The position numbers and the translations under genes are program-made. From assembly GCF_002006355.2 (NCBI RefSeq), contig NZ_CP096981.1, positions 248,001 through 312,000 of the forward strand: a stretch of 64,000 nt of DNA, written 5' to 3'. The notes below the pieces were generated by a model. The model made no database searches, was not told the origin of the DNA, and saw only the letters and a program-made list of their open reading frames with translations. Shown one piece after another: positions 1 through 7,702 of the stretch (its first letter is position 1; each line of letters opens with the position of its first letter). The stretch is from Clostridium felsineum DSM 794. GTDB taxonomy: Bacteria; Bacillota; Clostridia; Clostridiales; Clostridiaceae.

Positions 1-1
1 A

Positions 2-214
2 AATCAATCTAATTTAAAAGTTCATTTGTTTAATAGCTCTAAAACTGGTTTTTTAGGTATTCAAGACTTTGATAAATATATTACAAATAAAAATGAGGAG
101 TACACCATATATTTTTGTGGACCTAAACCAATGAGAAAAAAACTAAAGAAGGAATTTAAAAAGAGCAATTTTAAAATCAAAGGCTTTAATTATGAACATT
201 TTCAATTTAAATAA
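2..214 (+). CDS. FNR-like oxidoreductase, C-terminal fragment
   Basis: The reading frame is open from the left window edge, so only the last 70 residues are present. They contain IYFCGPKPM, the CGPxPM-type motif that closes the NAD(P)-binding half of ferredoxin-NADP reductase-like flavoenzymes (including ferric-reductase and NADPH-oxidase-like proteins), followed by a typical short C-terminal segment. The frame continues upstream of the first in-frame TTG near base 26, so that codon is not the true start. Which member of the superfamily it is cannot be told from this fragment. It converges on the flavoprotein gene and shares a bidirectional terminator with it. Confidence 0.7.
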   Translation, partial: NQSNLKVHLFNSSKTGFLGIQDFDKYITNKNEEYTIYFCGPKPMRKKLKKEFKKSNFKIKGFNYEHFQFK

Positions 215-240
215 AAAGTGAGGAATTATCCCCACTTTTT
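213..240. terminator. Bidirectional terminator
   Basis: AAAAAGTGaGG and its complement CCcCACTTTTT form a hairpin between two convergent genes, with A and T runs on either side so that it can work in both directions. Confidence 0.8.
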
Positions 241-249
241 ACCATAACC

Positions 250-1212
250 TTATCTTTCTGGCTTTGAATATGTTAAGTATTCTCTATACTTCTTTAACAT
301 CCCTGGAAGCTCCTGTGCTTTTGGATTAGGTTTTAAAGATACGTTCTTTAATTCATCTACGTGCTCAAATTTTCCTGACATAAGCACATGTGAATGAGCT
401 TTATCCTTCTCTGCTATTTCAAATTTTACCCTTCCATTTACTACATTTAATGTTCCTCTTACTCCACAAATACCACAAACTGCTGGATAGTTTTTATCTT
501 TATCTCTTATTTCAATTAATTTAGAATGACACATTGGGCAAACACCCTCATCGCCTACATATGTCTCTTCATCAACTGGTCTATTAAGATTTTCTACAAC
601 ATTACGTCCAGCTTCTCTTGCTTTTTTAAGCTCATCTTCCTTAAATGCTACAGAACCTGGAAGTCCAGTCCAATTAACTAACATTTTGTTTACAACACTA
701 ATTTGCATAGAAAGCGTAAAAAGATGCATCATTGGAAGAGCTAACGTATCCCATTCACTGCCTCCAACAGCTATTAAAGCCGCAGTTCTTCTCTTAAAGG
801 ATCTTTCATCTGGTCCCTTTCCTGTGGTTATATTTTTTTCTTCTCTGATTTTTTTCGCTATAGTTCTAAATGCAGTATCATGAGAAGGCCCCATTCTATC
901 ATTAAGTATTTTTAATTGACCGCTTGGACTCTTTTCATATATTGGTGAAGAAACGATTAATCCATCACATTCCATTATCTTTTCATCAATAAATGAAAAA
1001 TCATCATTTTTCATTACACATTCTCCTGCGCCACCTTTTTCAAACATACTTACAACACAGGCATTACATCCAGTACAAGGCTTTAAATTTAAATCTCCAA
1101 GTCTTACTAATTCTACCTCAGCACCTAACTCTTCAGCTCCCATAAGTGCCTCTTTTAAAAGCACCTCACTGTTACCCATTTTTCTACCACAGCTTATACC
1201 TAAAACTTTCAT
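250..1212 (-). CDS. Flavodoxin-fold iron-sulfur flavoprotein
   Basis: This 320-residue protein starts like an NADPH-dependent FMN reductase/flavodoxin-fold protein (MKVLGISCGRKMGNSE phosphate-binding loop). It carries a compact cysteine motif CTGCNAC near residues 46-52 plus a further Cys near residue 65, the arrangement used for the [4Fe-4S] cluster in Isf-type iron-sulfur flavoproteins. A SSPIYEKSPSGQLK segment follows, as in that family. The C-terminal third adds CPMCHSK and CGICGVRG, a rubredoxin or zinc-ribbon-like pair that is not part of the basic fold. The likely role is cytoplasmic electron transfer or reduction of quinone-like or xenobiotic acceptors; the substrate is unknown. The ATG has a GGGAG ribosome binding site and the gene is monocistronic. 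Confidence 0.8.
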   Translation of the reverse strand: MKVLGISCGRKMGNSEVLLKEALMGAEELGAEVELVRLGDLNLKPCTGCNACVVSMFEKGGAGECVMKNDDFSFIDEKIMECDGLIVSSPIYEKSPSGQLKILNDRMGPSHDTAFRTIAKKIREEKNITTGKGPDERSFKRRTAALIAVGGSEWDTLALPMMHLFTLSMQISVVNKMLVNWTGLPGSVAFKEDELKKAREAGRNVVENLNRPVDEETYVGDEGVCPMCHSKLIEIRDKDKNYPAVCGICGVRGTLNVVNGRVKFEIAEKDKAHSHVLMSGKFEHVDELKNVSLKPNPKAQELPGMLKKYREYLTYSKPER

Positions 1213-1821
1213 GATTTTTTCTCCCTTCAGCGTATAAAATTTTTTAATACTTTATGTTCGGCTAATGCAGTACAAAATTTTTAAATCGCACTTTATTTAG
1301 ACCAGTCTATATATTTTTCCGTAACCATAGCCTATTAAAAAAATCAAAAAGCTATTAATTTTCACATTTTATATATACAATGCTAGGATTCTATAGCACT
1401 ATATACCTACCAAAGCATCGGTAGCTTATGTACCAGAAACTATTTTTACATACTTTACTGGAAAACATTGGCCATCCATGTATCTAATATAGTATATAAC
1501 TTTTTAATTTAAATAGTCAATTTAACAATTTGTAAACTTTTATTTTTTTATTAAAATTTCAACTCATTTTCTTTTCAATTTTAATGAATTATTTAGCAAC
1601 CAATATAACTATAATATTGCCTAAATTATGCACAGGATTAAATGTGACATTATATGACTATAAACTCTTTAACACCTTTATCCTATCAGACGATTTATGT
1701 ATATTTACAAGATTTTTTATATAAAAAAGTTGTACTCTTTTATAACTGCAATAGTAGTACTTTAGCGGTTTTAGTGCTATAATCAATGTAATAAATTTTT
1801 TTTACACTAAGGAGATTTTTT
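1213..1821. other. 609-bp divergent intergenic region with small hairpins
   Basis: This is the divergent regulatory region between the flavoprotein and the XRE-TPR regulator. On the minus strand a possible leader holds two adjacent small hairpins, CTACCgatgctttGGTAG (about 1413-1430) and TGCTAtagaatccTAGCA (about 1381-1398). No riboswitch class was recognised. On the plus strand an extended -10 (TGCTATAAT, 1775-1783) lies 40 bases before the regulator start. No convincing ORF was found. Confidence 0.4.
1775..1783 (+). promoter_or_regulatory. Extended -10 promoter of the XRE-TPR gene
   Basis: TGCTATAAT matches the TGnTATAAT extended -10 consensus and lies about 40 bases before the ATG, which itself has an AAGGAG site. 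No good -35 is present, as is common with extended -10 promoters. Confidence 0.55.
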
Positions 1822-3177
1822 ATGGTAAGTTACAAAATAATGTCAGTAGCTAATAAACTGAAAAATATAAGAGACAAATATGGATTAAGTCAGGAAGACT
1901 TAGCTGGAAATGAAATAACCAGAAATTTAATAAGTCAAATAGAACATAATAAAGCAAATTTAACCAGAAGTTCAGCTGAAATAATGCTTAAAAATCTAAT
2001 GAAAATTTGTAACAAAAAGAAAATTAAGGTTGATGAAAATATAGATTATTTATTAGAGGATGAAAGTTCCCAAGCAAAAAAGATTCTTAATAAATACATA
2101 AGTGATTTAAAAGATTTAAGCGTTTATAAGGATCCTACCTTTATAAATAAGTTAAAGGAAATAGAAGCTTTTCTAGTTACTTGGGATTTTAAAGAAAAAA
2201 AAATTTCTATCTTCGAACTTGCTGGTGACTATTTTTCTGGAATAAATGACTTTTATAACGCTTCACTCTATTATGAGAAGGCGAAGGCTTTAATTGATGT
2301 GAATATATACACTGACAACTTTATTCACATACTAAGAAAATTATCCATGACCTACTATTATATGAGAAAATACCAAGACGATATAGATTGTTGTGAATTT
2401 GCATTAAAGCAATTTAAAGATATGGATGATGATTACAAATGTATTTTTCTTTTTAACAGTTCTTTATGTTATGGCCAATTGGAGAAATATGACGTAGCCC
2501 TTAATAGACTCAATAAAGTAGAAGGCATAATAAAAAATATAGATCAGAATAAGTACTATGAGGTTCTTATTCAAAAAGCTATTTGTTATCAATGGATGAA
2601 GGAATATCAAAAAAGTTTGGATGTATATAATAAGCTTCTTACCCTAATAGACAAAACAGATTATGAAAAATATTTATTTATATTAGTTAATTCTGCCGAT
2701 ATTTACGTGGAAAATTTAGACTTTGAGACAGTAAAAATAATTTTAAATACTATATTTGAAAATATAAATAATTTAAGTGAAAATTCTACTTTGCTGCCCT
2801 CCACATATCTTGAAATAAGCAAAGTTTTAAAAAAGTTAGGATATACAAAGGATGCAGAAGTATATGGCCTAAAATCTCTAAATATAGCTAAACGTAATAC
2901 CTCTTATTATCTTGTAAATGATATTTATGAAGAATTATTAGACATTTATACTATGTTAAAAGCGCCTAATAAAGTCGAAACTATAAAAAAAGAATTTTTT
3001 ATAACTACCACTAAAGATAATAATTTGAACTCTAAACTCATGTTTAAACTATTAGACTTTTACTTTGATATTAAGGATTTAAAATCACTTAAAGAAATAT
3101 ACGATTTTAGTAAAGATTTCATACAAACAAGGACTAGTGTTACTAGTAAATATTTTTGGAGAAACTTTGCCAAATAG
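1822..3177 (+). CDS. XRE-family regulator with TPR domain (RRNPP-like)
   Basis: Residues about 10-70 form an XRE helix-turn-helix (KLKNIRDKYGLSQEDLAG, then ITRNLISQIE). The remaining roughly 380 residues are helical tetratricopeptide-like repeats (for example YYMRKYQDDIDCCEFAL and QWMKEYQKSLDVYNKLL). This architecture is that of RRNPP regulators, which bind short secreted peptides through the TPR domain and switch DNA binding; relatives control solventogenesis and sporulation in C. acetobutylicum. Cognate peptide genes usually follow directly, but only about 20 bases separate the stop from a terminator, so no partner peptide is visible. It could instead be an orphan or sense another ligand. 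The start is supported by AAGGAG. Confidence 0.8.
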   Translation: MVSYKIMSVANKLKNIRDKYGLSQEDLAGNEITRNLISQIEHNKANLTRSSAEIMLKNLMKICNKKKIKVDENIDYLLEDESSQAKKILNKYISDLKDLSVYKDPTFINKLKEIEAFLVTWDFKEKKISIFELAGDYFSGINDFYNASLYYEKAKALIDVNIYTDNFIHILRKLSMTYYYMRKYQDDIDCCEFALKQFKDMDDDYKCIFLFNSSLCYGQLEKYDVALNRLNKVEGIIKNIDQNKYYEVLIQKAICYQWMKEYQKSLDVYNKLLTLIDKTDYEKYLFILVNSADIYVENLDFETVKIILNTIFENINNLSENSTLLPSTYLEISKVLKKLGYTKDAEVYGLKSLNIAKRNTSYYLVNDIYEELLDIYTMLKAPNKVETIKKEFFITTTKDNNLNSKLMFKLLDFYFDIKDLKSLKEIYDFSKDFIQTRTSVTSKYFWRNFAK

Positions 3178-3195
3178 TTTGTTCCTATAATTTAT

Positions 3196-3242
3196 AAAAA
3201 ATACTCTTTGAATTATATATAGAGTTTAAGGAGTATTTTTTT
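3196..3242 (+). terminator. Terminator of the XRE-TPR gene
   Basis: AAAAATACTC pairs with GAGTATTTTT, followed by extra T residues, just downstream of the stop codon. Confidence 0.75.
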
Positions 3243-3248
3243 GCCCTC

Positions 3249-3277
3249 TTGCAAACGTAACAATGTTATGTTATACT
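3249..3277 (+). promoter_or_regulatory. Promoter with MerR-style palindrome (YhbD-bactofilin operon)
   Basis: TTGCAA, a 17-bp spacer and TATACT (with TG of an extended -10) stand 34 bases before the start of the MerR-like gene. The spacer contains the inverted repeat TAACAaTGTTA (3258-3268). A palindrome inside the spacer is where MerR-type regulators bind, so self-regulation by the downstream gene is a reasonable inference. Confidence 0.6.
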
Positions 3278-3310
3278 TTATACATAAACGTACAACTGGA
3301 GGAAATTTTT

Positions 3311-3940
3311 ATGGAGGAAACTAACTTAATTTCTAAAAAGGAACTTCTTGAAATAACCGGTATATCTTATGGTCAACTTTACAGGTGGAAAAGAAAAAAA
3401 CTTATACCAGAACAATGGTTTATAAAAAAATCTAGTTTTACTGGTCAAGAAACCTTTTTTCCTAAAGAAGAAATCTTGTCTCGAATAGAGAAAATTAAAA
3501 CCTTTAAGGATGATATATCCTTAGATGAGCTTGCAAATATATTTTCACCTAATCTTTCGAATATTTCTTTGGAAAAAAAAGATGTACTGCAACAAAACAT
3601 TGTTTCACAAAGTATCTTGAATTTATATAATAATATTTACCCTAAAATAGAAAAGTTCTCTTTTAATGAATTACTTTTTATGACTATAGTAGATAAGTTC
3701 TTAATTTCAGGGTTAATAAGCCTTGAGGAAGGCTCTCTCATATTAAATACTTTAGAAGAAAACTATAAAAATTTTGATGGTAGATACTGCGATGTTGTAT
3801 TAATAAGAAAACTTGGAGTTGCAATGTGTTTTTTAATGCTAATACCAAACGAACTTTACATTGAATCAAAAGCTTCACTAGTATTAAAGGTTAATGCAGG
3901 TGAATGCACAGAAGATTTAAAATCAAAATTATCATTATAA
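3311..3940 (+). CDS. YhbD-like DUF4004 protein with MerR-type HTH
   Basis: The 209-residue protein starts with a MerR-like winged HTH (ISKKELLEITGISYGQLYRW, then KKLIPEQWFI) and continues as a helical domain, matching the YhbD/DUF4004 family of Bacillus and Clostridium. The ATG at 3311 is preferred over upstream in-frame codons because CTGGAGG lies just before it. It is followed after 17 bases by a bactofilin-like gene, the same order as yhbD-yhbE/yhbF in Bacillus subtilis. The HTH suggests DNA binding, probably to its own spacer palindrome. The biological role of the pair is not established. Confidence 0.75.
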   Translation: MEETNLISKKELLEITGISYGQLYRWKRKKLIPEQWFIKKSSFTGQETFFPKEEILSRIEKIKTFKDDISLDELANIFSPNLSNISLEKKDVLQQNIVSQSILNLYNNIYPKIEKFSFNELLFMTIVDKFLISGLISLEEGSLILNTLEENYKNFDGRYCDVVLIRKLGVAMCFLMLIPNELYIESKASLVLKVNAGECTEDLKSKLSL

Positions 3941-3957
3941 TAAAGGAGATTTTTAAA

Positions 3958-4680
3958 ATGGAACAAAATTTATCTGATGCAAAAATATCCGGAAGTGGAA
4001 CAATTGGTGGAGGAAAATACGATAATGTAAAAATTAGCGGTTCTGCTAAAATAGATGGGAATATAGAATGTAACTCCTATAGATGTTCTGGTTCTTCTAC
4101 TGCTAACGGAAATATCAATACAAAAGAATTTAAAATTAGCGGCTCAACTAAAGTTTATGGAGATATCGCTACTGAAGATTTCATTATAAGTGGCTCTTCT
4201 CATGTACTTGGAAACCTTTCTGCTAAGAGAACTAATATTAGCGGTTCAACTCATATAGATGGAAGTGTTAACACCGATAGTATTGAAATATCAGGTTCAA
4301 GTTCTATAGATCAGGACTGTGAAGCAGAACACTTTCACGCACGAGGAAGCTTTAAAATAGGAGGTCTTTTGAATGCTGGTGATGTAGATATAGAAATGTA
4401 TGGGAGATGTAGTGCAAAGGATATAGGCGGAGAAAATATAAAAGTAAAATTAGGTAGTGGACATTTTATACACGAATTAATGAATCTCTTTTTCTCTCAA
4501 TCAAAGTTAATGGTTAGCATAATAGAAGGTGATAATATTTATCTTGAGCATACATCTGCAAAAATAGTTAGAGGTAATAATATCACCATAGGACCTGATT
4601 GCGATATCGAAACTATAGAATATAGAAATGAACTTAATGGTGGAAATAATTGTAAAGCCACTTTAAAGAAGATAGATTAG
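3958..4680 (+). CDS. Polymer-forming (bactofilin-like) protein, YhbE/YhbF type
   Basis: The protein of 240 residues is dominated by a regular beta-helical repeat with the recurring unit ISGSxxxxGxI (for example VKISGSAKIDGNI and FKISGSTKVYGDI), about seven turns over residues 10-130. This is the right-handed beta-helix of bactofilin/polymer-forming cytoskeletal proteins. The C-terminal half is a second beta-rich region with less obvious repeats. AAGGAG precedes the chosen ATG; a longer frame starting upstream overlaps the previous gene and lacks a site. It probably assembles into filaments or sheets at the membrane, as known for bactofilins; the partner is unknown. Confidence 0.75.
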   Translation: MEQNLSDAKISGSGTIGGGKYDNVKISGSAKIDGNIECNSYRCSGSSTANGNINTKEFKISGSTKVYGDIATEDFIISGSSHVLGNLSAKRTNISGSTHIDGSVNTDSIEISGSSSIDQDCEAEHFHARGSFKIGGLLNAGDVDIEMYGRCSAKDIGGENIKVKLGSGHFIHELMNLFFSQSKLMVSIIEGDNIYLEHTSAKIVRGNNITIGPDCDIETIEYRNELNGGNNCKATLKKID

Positions 4681-4693
4681 CCTATATAATTAA

Positions 4694-4738
4694 AAGGTAA
4701 GCTACCATTTTTAGCCTAGTAGCTTACCTTAATATTTC
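4694..4738. terminator. Bidirectional terminator
   Basis: A perfect 12-bp stem AAGGTAAGCTAC/GTAGCTTACCTT separates the bactofilin gene from the convergent rhodanese operon. Confidence 0.8.
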
Positions 4739-5058
4739 TATCTTTGAACCGGATCTTCATAATTATCAAAGCCATCATAAATATTCACTACATTATACCC
4801 TTCACTACTTAGCTTTTCACAGGTCTCTTTACTTTTTACTCCAAGCTCACAAACTATATAATATTTATCATCTTTACTGATATATTTTTTTGGAGCTGCT
4901 AAAAGAGAATCCATGGGTATATTTTTTGCTGTTGGTATATGCCCTTCTTCAAATTCTTCATTTTCTCTTACATCTATTATATGAATATTACCCAATTTAT
5001 CCTGAAGATCATGGGCACTTATAGCTTCAAAATTTTTTTTGTTCAAAATTGAACTCAT
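4738..5058 (-). CDS. Rhodanese-domain protein with altered active-site loop
   Basis: This single rhodanese domain of 106 residues aligns over its length with the gene at 5447-5767 (IIDVRENEEFEEGHIPTAKN). The active-site loop reads CELGVKS: the catalytic Cys is kept, but the usual arginine of CxxGxRS is a lysine, which may change substrate choice or lower sulfur-transfer activity. The start is placed at the ATG after GGGGGTAG, which gives the same length as its paralogue; an upstream TTG would add five residues. It is the third gene of a short operon with another rhodanese and a C_GCAxxG_C_C protein, so a role in persulfide handling is inferred. Confidence 0.8.
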   Translation of the reverse strand: MSSILNKKNFEAISAHDLQDKLGNIHIIDVRENEEFEEGHIPTAKNIPMDSLLAAPKKYISKDDKYYIVCELGVKSKETCEKLSSEGYNVVNIYDGFDNYEDPVQR

Positions 5059-5078
5059 AAAAACTACCCCCAATTACA

Positions 5079-5435
5079 TTATATATTCTTATCTAAAATA
5101 TCGTAACTAAATTCTATTATTTCGTCGCAGGTTACACCCTTCTTTTTTAATTCTATACACTGGGTGGTTCCATACTTTTCTTTAATCTGATTTATTATTT
5201 CTCTGCTTAATTTTCTCGTTCTAATTTCTTCCTCACCTGACTTTCTACCCTTAGCAGCACCTATTACCATCAGCGCTCCTGTAATAGCTCCACAGGTTCC
5301 TCCTACTGACATACCACTTCCAAAGGGTGTTGCCATACACACTGGAATATTCATTCCTTTTTCTTCATCTATAGTCTTTATAATAGATTCTGCACAATTA
5401 TAACCTTGCCTTTTAAATTGAACAACCTTTTTCAT
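5079..5435 (-). CDS. C_GCAxxG_C_C family (putative redox-active) protein
   Basis: The 118-residue protein shows the spaced cysteine signature of the C_GCAxxG_C_C family: GYNCAES, GGTCGAITG, TTQCIEL and VTCDEI. The conserved cysteines and glycine-rich segment suggest metal or redox chemistry at thiols, but no reaction is established for the family. AGGAGG lies just before the ATG. It sits between two rhodanese genes with short gaps, so it is co-transcribed with them and probably takes part in the same sulfur chemistry, perhaps passing persulfide sulfur onward. Confidence 0.75.
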   Translation of the reverse strand: MKKVVQFKRQGYNCAESIIKTIDEEKGMNIPVCMATPFGSGMSVGGTCGAITGALMVIGAAKGRKSGEEEIRTRKLSREIINQIKEKYGTTQCIELKKKGVTCDEIIEFSYDILDKNI

Positions 5436-5446
5436 CTTGCTGCCTC

Positions 5447-5767
5447 CTATCTTGATAATGGTTTTATGTAGCTTCCTGTTCCCCCAGAAATATTAACCAC
5501 CTTATATCCTTTATTACTTAATTCTCTACATGCTCTTGAGCTTCTTCCACCTGACTGACAAACTACATAATATTCCTTATCTTTATTCATATATTTCTCT
5601 GGATGAATTAAAATAGTCTCCATTGGCACATTTTTAGCTGTTGGTATATGTCCAGACTTATACTCATATGGTTCTCTTATATCTATTAAATTTACTTTTC
5701 CAAGCTTATCATCTAAATCATGGACACTTACAGAGGTAAAATTATTTTTTTTAAAAATAGAAAACAT
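5447..5767 (-). CDS. Rhodanese-domain sulfurtransferase
   Basis: This single-domain rhodanese of 106 residues has the canonical active-site loop CQSGGRS and the DIREPYEYKSGHIPTAKN core. Such proteins carry a persulfide on the loop cysteine and pass sulfane sulfur between thiols in the cytoplasm. It is the first gene of a three-gene operon (rhodanese, C_GCAxxG_C_C, rhodanese). An AGGGAG site precedes the ATG, and a strong promoter with an overlapping inverted repeat lies just upstream, next to an ArsR-family gene. Confidence 0.88.
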   Translation of the reverse strand: MFSIFKKNNFTSVSVHDLDDKLGKVNLIDIREPYEYKSGHIPTAKNVPMETILIHPEKYMNKDKEYYVVCQSGGRSSRACRELSNKGYKVVNISGGTGSYIKPLSR

Positions 5768-5786
5768 AAAATCGCTCCCTTTTCAT

Positions 5787-5842
5787 TAGTATATTAGAAT
5801 TTTCTTATATACTAATATACTATCACTTCTTCCCCATGTCAA
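5787..5842 (-). promoter_or_regulatory. Promoter and ArsR-type operator of the rhodanese operon
   Basis: On the minus strand TTGACA (5837-5842), a 17-bp spacer and TATATT (5814-5819) form a near-consensus promoter. A perfect 11-bp inverted repeat, TAGTATATTAG (5787-5797) and CTAATATACTA (5812-5822), covers the -10 and the start point. A repressor bound there would block transcription. The adjacent ArsR gene is the obvious candidate. Confidence 0.75.
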
Positions 5843-5870
5843 TATTTTTTTCATTTAGATAATATATATA

Positions 5871-5909
5871 AAAAAGCACACTCACAGTTTGCCCTGTTTG
5901 TGTACTTTA
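5871..5909 (-). terminator. Terminator after the ArsR gene
   Basis: An imperfect stem, AAAGCACAC with GTGTaCTTT, lies directly after the ArsR stop and is followed by a T-rich run on the minus strand. It separates the regulator from the rhodanese operon. Confidence 0.55.
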
Positions 5910-5915
5910 AATTCA

Positions 5916-6200
5916 TTATAAATCACAATAATTTTCTTTTAAAACCTTAATGACTTTTGTTATTCTAGCATCTTTTATTGAATAAGTTATTGAAAGCCCT
6001 TTCTTATCTGATTTTAGTATTCCATGGGCTTTTAACAATGCTAAATGCTGTGATAAAGCTGATTGGGTTAATGTATTTACTTTTTCATGAAGCTCAGACA
6101 CCGTCATTGATGTATCAATAAGATGACAAACTATCATCAATCTATTTTCGTTAGACAAAACCTTTAATAATTCTGCTATTTCCCTAGCATTATCTATCAT
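5916..6200 (-). CDS. ArsR-family regulator, probable persulfide sensor (SqrR/BigR-like)
   Basis: The 94-residue protein is a typical ArsR winged HTH (LSNENRLMIVCHL, then LTQSALSQHLALLKAHGIL). It lacks metal-binding CxC motifs but has exactly two cysteines, one in helix 2 (RLMIVCHL) and one near the C-terminus (LKENYCDL). These are the places of the two cysteines that form a tetrasulfide or disulfide link in the persulfide sensors SqrR and BigR. Together with the downstream rhodanese operon and its operator this makes a sulfane-sulfur sensor likely. That function is inferred from residue position and context. AGGAGG precedes the ATG. Confidence 0.8.
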   Translation of the reverse strand: MIDNAREIAELLKVLSNENRLMIVCHLIDTSMTVSELHEKVNTLTQSALSQHLALLKAHGILKSDKKGLSITYSIKDARITKVIKVLKENYCDL

Positions 6201-6248
6201 GAAACTCCTCCTAAAATGCCATAATATTTCTCTAGTATATACTTAAGA

Positions 6249-6581
6249 TTAGTTACTAGTCCACATATTTGAAATATTTAAAGTATTCATTTCTCCCCAA
6301 ATTCCTTTTGAGTGTGAAAACTTATCTATTTTCTTAAAGTCCTCAGCTTCTTCTAACGTTAATTTTATTTTGTCTACAAAACATATTGTACTAATATTTT
6401 GAAATACTGATCGTGCCTCTAAGTGTGGCGTTTGACTCCCTTTTGCAACACGTTCAATTGCACGATTTAAAATTTCTAGGATTCTTAAGTATCTATCGTC
6501 TTGTAAACTCTTTTCTGAAATCAAATTTTTAAAAGTATCAAATAAGTTAATTGCTACCTGTTCATCTTTTTTATTTTTCAT
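6249..6581 (-). CDS. Hypothetical 110-aa helical protein
   Basis: The gene has a good AGGGGA site before an ATG and codes for a charged, mostly helical protein. There is a loose resemblance in size and helix pattern to small bacteriocin-immunity four-helix bundles, but no motif secures this and no bacteriocin gene is nearby. It lies 48 bases upstream of the ArsR gene in the same direction, so the two may be co-transcribed. Function unknown. Confidence 0.55.
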   Translation of the reverse strand: MKNKKDEQVAINLFDTFKNLISEKSLQDDRYLRILEILNRAIERVAKGSQTPHLEARSVFQNISTICFVDKIKLTLEEAEDFKKIDKFSHSKGIWGEMNTLNISNMWTSN

Positions 6582-6767
6582 TATACCCAGTCCCCTTATA
6601 AATTAATAAAGGATAGAAGCTAATCCTCTAATCCATTACTAATACAAAATATTAAAGTAACTTCTATAAACTTTTCCATTATTAACTTCTTATTTGACAA
6701 AAATTATAGCTCAATATTAATCAAAGGTCAACTCATAACTAAAACTTTTTTAGATAATTATCGGCTC

Positions 6768-7106
6768 CTAATTATATTTGCATTCTATATTTTTATCCTG
6801 AAGCTTTTCATCAATATATTCTTCAATGGCTTTTATATAATTTCCAGTAGCACCTCTTACTACCTTAAGCCCATTTTGCTTAAGTGACTCCAATGCTCCT
6901 AAGCCTATACCTCCTATTATAACCACATCTGTTTTATATTTAGTTAAAAGGCAAGTTAATCCCTCATGATTATGTACAAATTGCTCTGACGAGATCTGTT
7001 CAGTACTTACAATTTTATTATTTTCTATCGTTGCAATAATAAAGCTTTTGCTTTTTCCAAAATGCTGATTTACTAAATCTCCATTATTAGGTACTGCTAT
7101 TTTCAT
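6768..7106 (-). CDS. NifX/NifB-domain (dinitrogenase cofactor-like) protein
   Basis: The 112-residue protein matches the small NifX/NifB C-terminal-like domain: MKIAVPNNGDLVNQHFGKSK at the start, then VVIIGGIGLGALESLKQNG. Stand-alone members bind iron-sulfur or iron-molybdenum precursors in nitrogen fixation, but many occur in clostridia outside nif clusters with no known role. It is the last gene of an MFS, isochorismatase, NifX-like operon; only 17 bases separate it from the gene before. No nif gene is present, so a nitrogenase role is not supported here. Confidence 0.8.
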   Translation of the reverse strand: MKIAVPNNGDLVNQHFGKSKSFIIATIENNKIVSTEQISSEQFVHNHEGLTCLLTKYKTDVVIIGGIGLGALESLKQNGLKVVRGATGNYIKAIEEYIDEKLQDKNIECKYN

Positions 7107-7123
7107 TTTAACTACTCCAATCC

Positions 7124-7690
7124 TTAAATAATTTTGCCTAATACTTCTTCACAGCTTCTTATCTTTCCTATTCTAGGGAATATATGCTTACAAACATAAT
7201 TATGTTCCTCTTTTGATCTTGCAGTCATTGCATCGTAAACAAAAATTTGATTATAGCCTAGCTGAAATGCCTCTCTTGCTGTAGTATCTACACCTATACC
7301 TGTAGAAATACCACAAAGCACAATGGTTTCTATATCTCGGCGCCTTAATTGCAAATCCAAATCAGTACCGAAAAATGCTCCCCACTGTCTTTTAGTAATT
7401 GTATGAACCTTTTTATTATTCATTATTTCCGGTACATAGCTATCCCAGCCTTCTACAAAATTAGTTTGTGTAGCTTTTATATCCGTCTTTGGTTTTAAAA
7501 TATCATTACCATCTACAGAGGAAACCCTTACAAGCACTACAAAAGCTCCTTTGTCTATAAACGCATCTATTAGCTTACTTGCATTTTCAACTACTTTTTC
7601 ACCTGTATAAGGTTCATGCTCTCCTGCCACAATTCCCTTCTGTAAATCTATAACTACAAGAGCTGTTTTCTCTATATTTAAATTTTTCAC
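7124..7690 (-). CDS. Isochorismatase-family cysteine hydrolase
   Basis: This 188-residue protein has the complete catalytic triad pattern of the family: the Asp in VVIDLQKGI, the Lys in TITKRQWGAF and the Cys in VLCGISTGIGVDTTAREA. Family members cleave amides or vinyl ethers such as nicotinamide, N-carbamoyl compounds or isochorismate; the substrate here cannot be told. It starts with GTG after AGGAGAG and is the middle gene of an operon with an exporter, which suggests detoxification or turnover of a small molecule under TetR control. Confidence 0.85.
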   Translation of the reverse strand: MKNLNIEKTALVVIDLQKGIVAGEHEPYTGEKVVENASKLIDAFIDKGAFVVLVRVSSVDGNDILKPKTDIKATQTNFVEGWDSYVPEIMNNKKVHTITKRQWGAFFGTDLDLQLRRRDIETIVLCGISTGIGVDTTAREAFQLGYNQIFVYDAMTARSKEEHNYVCKHIFPRIGKIRSCEEVLGKII

Positions 7691-7702
7691 AATTATCTCT
7701 CC

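Noticed and set aside
6249..6581. Bacteriocin immunity protein
   Set aside because: Only size and helix content agree; no bacteriocin or export gene is near, so it is kept as hypothetical.
6768..7106. Nitrogen fixation function for the NifX-like protein
   Set aside because: No nif genes are near; stand-alone members are common in clostridia.
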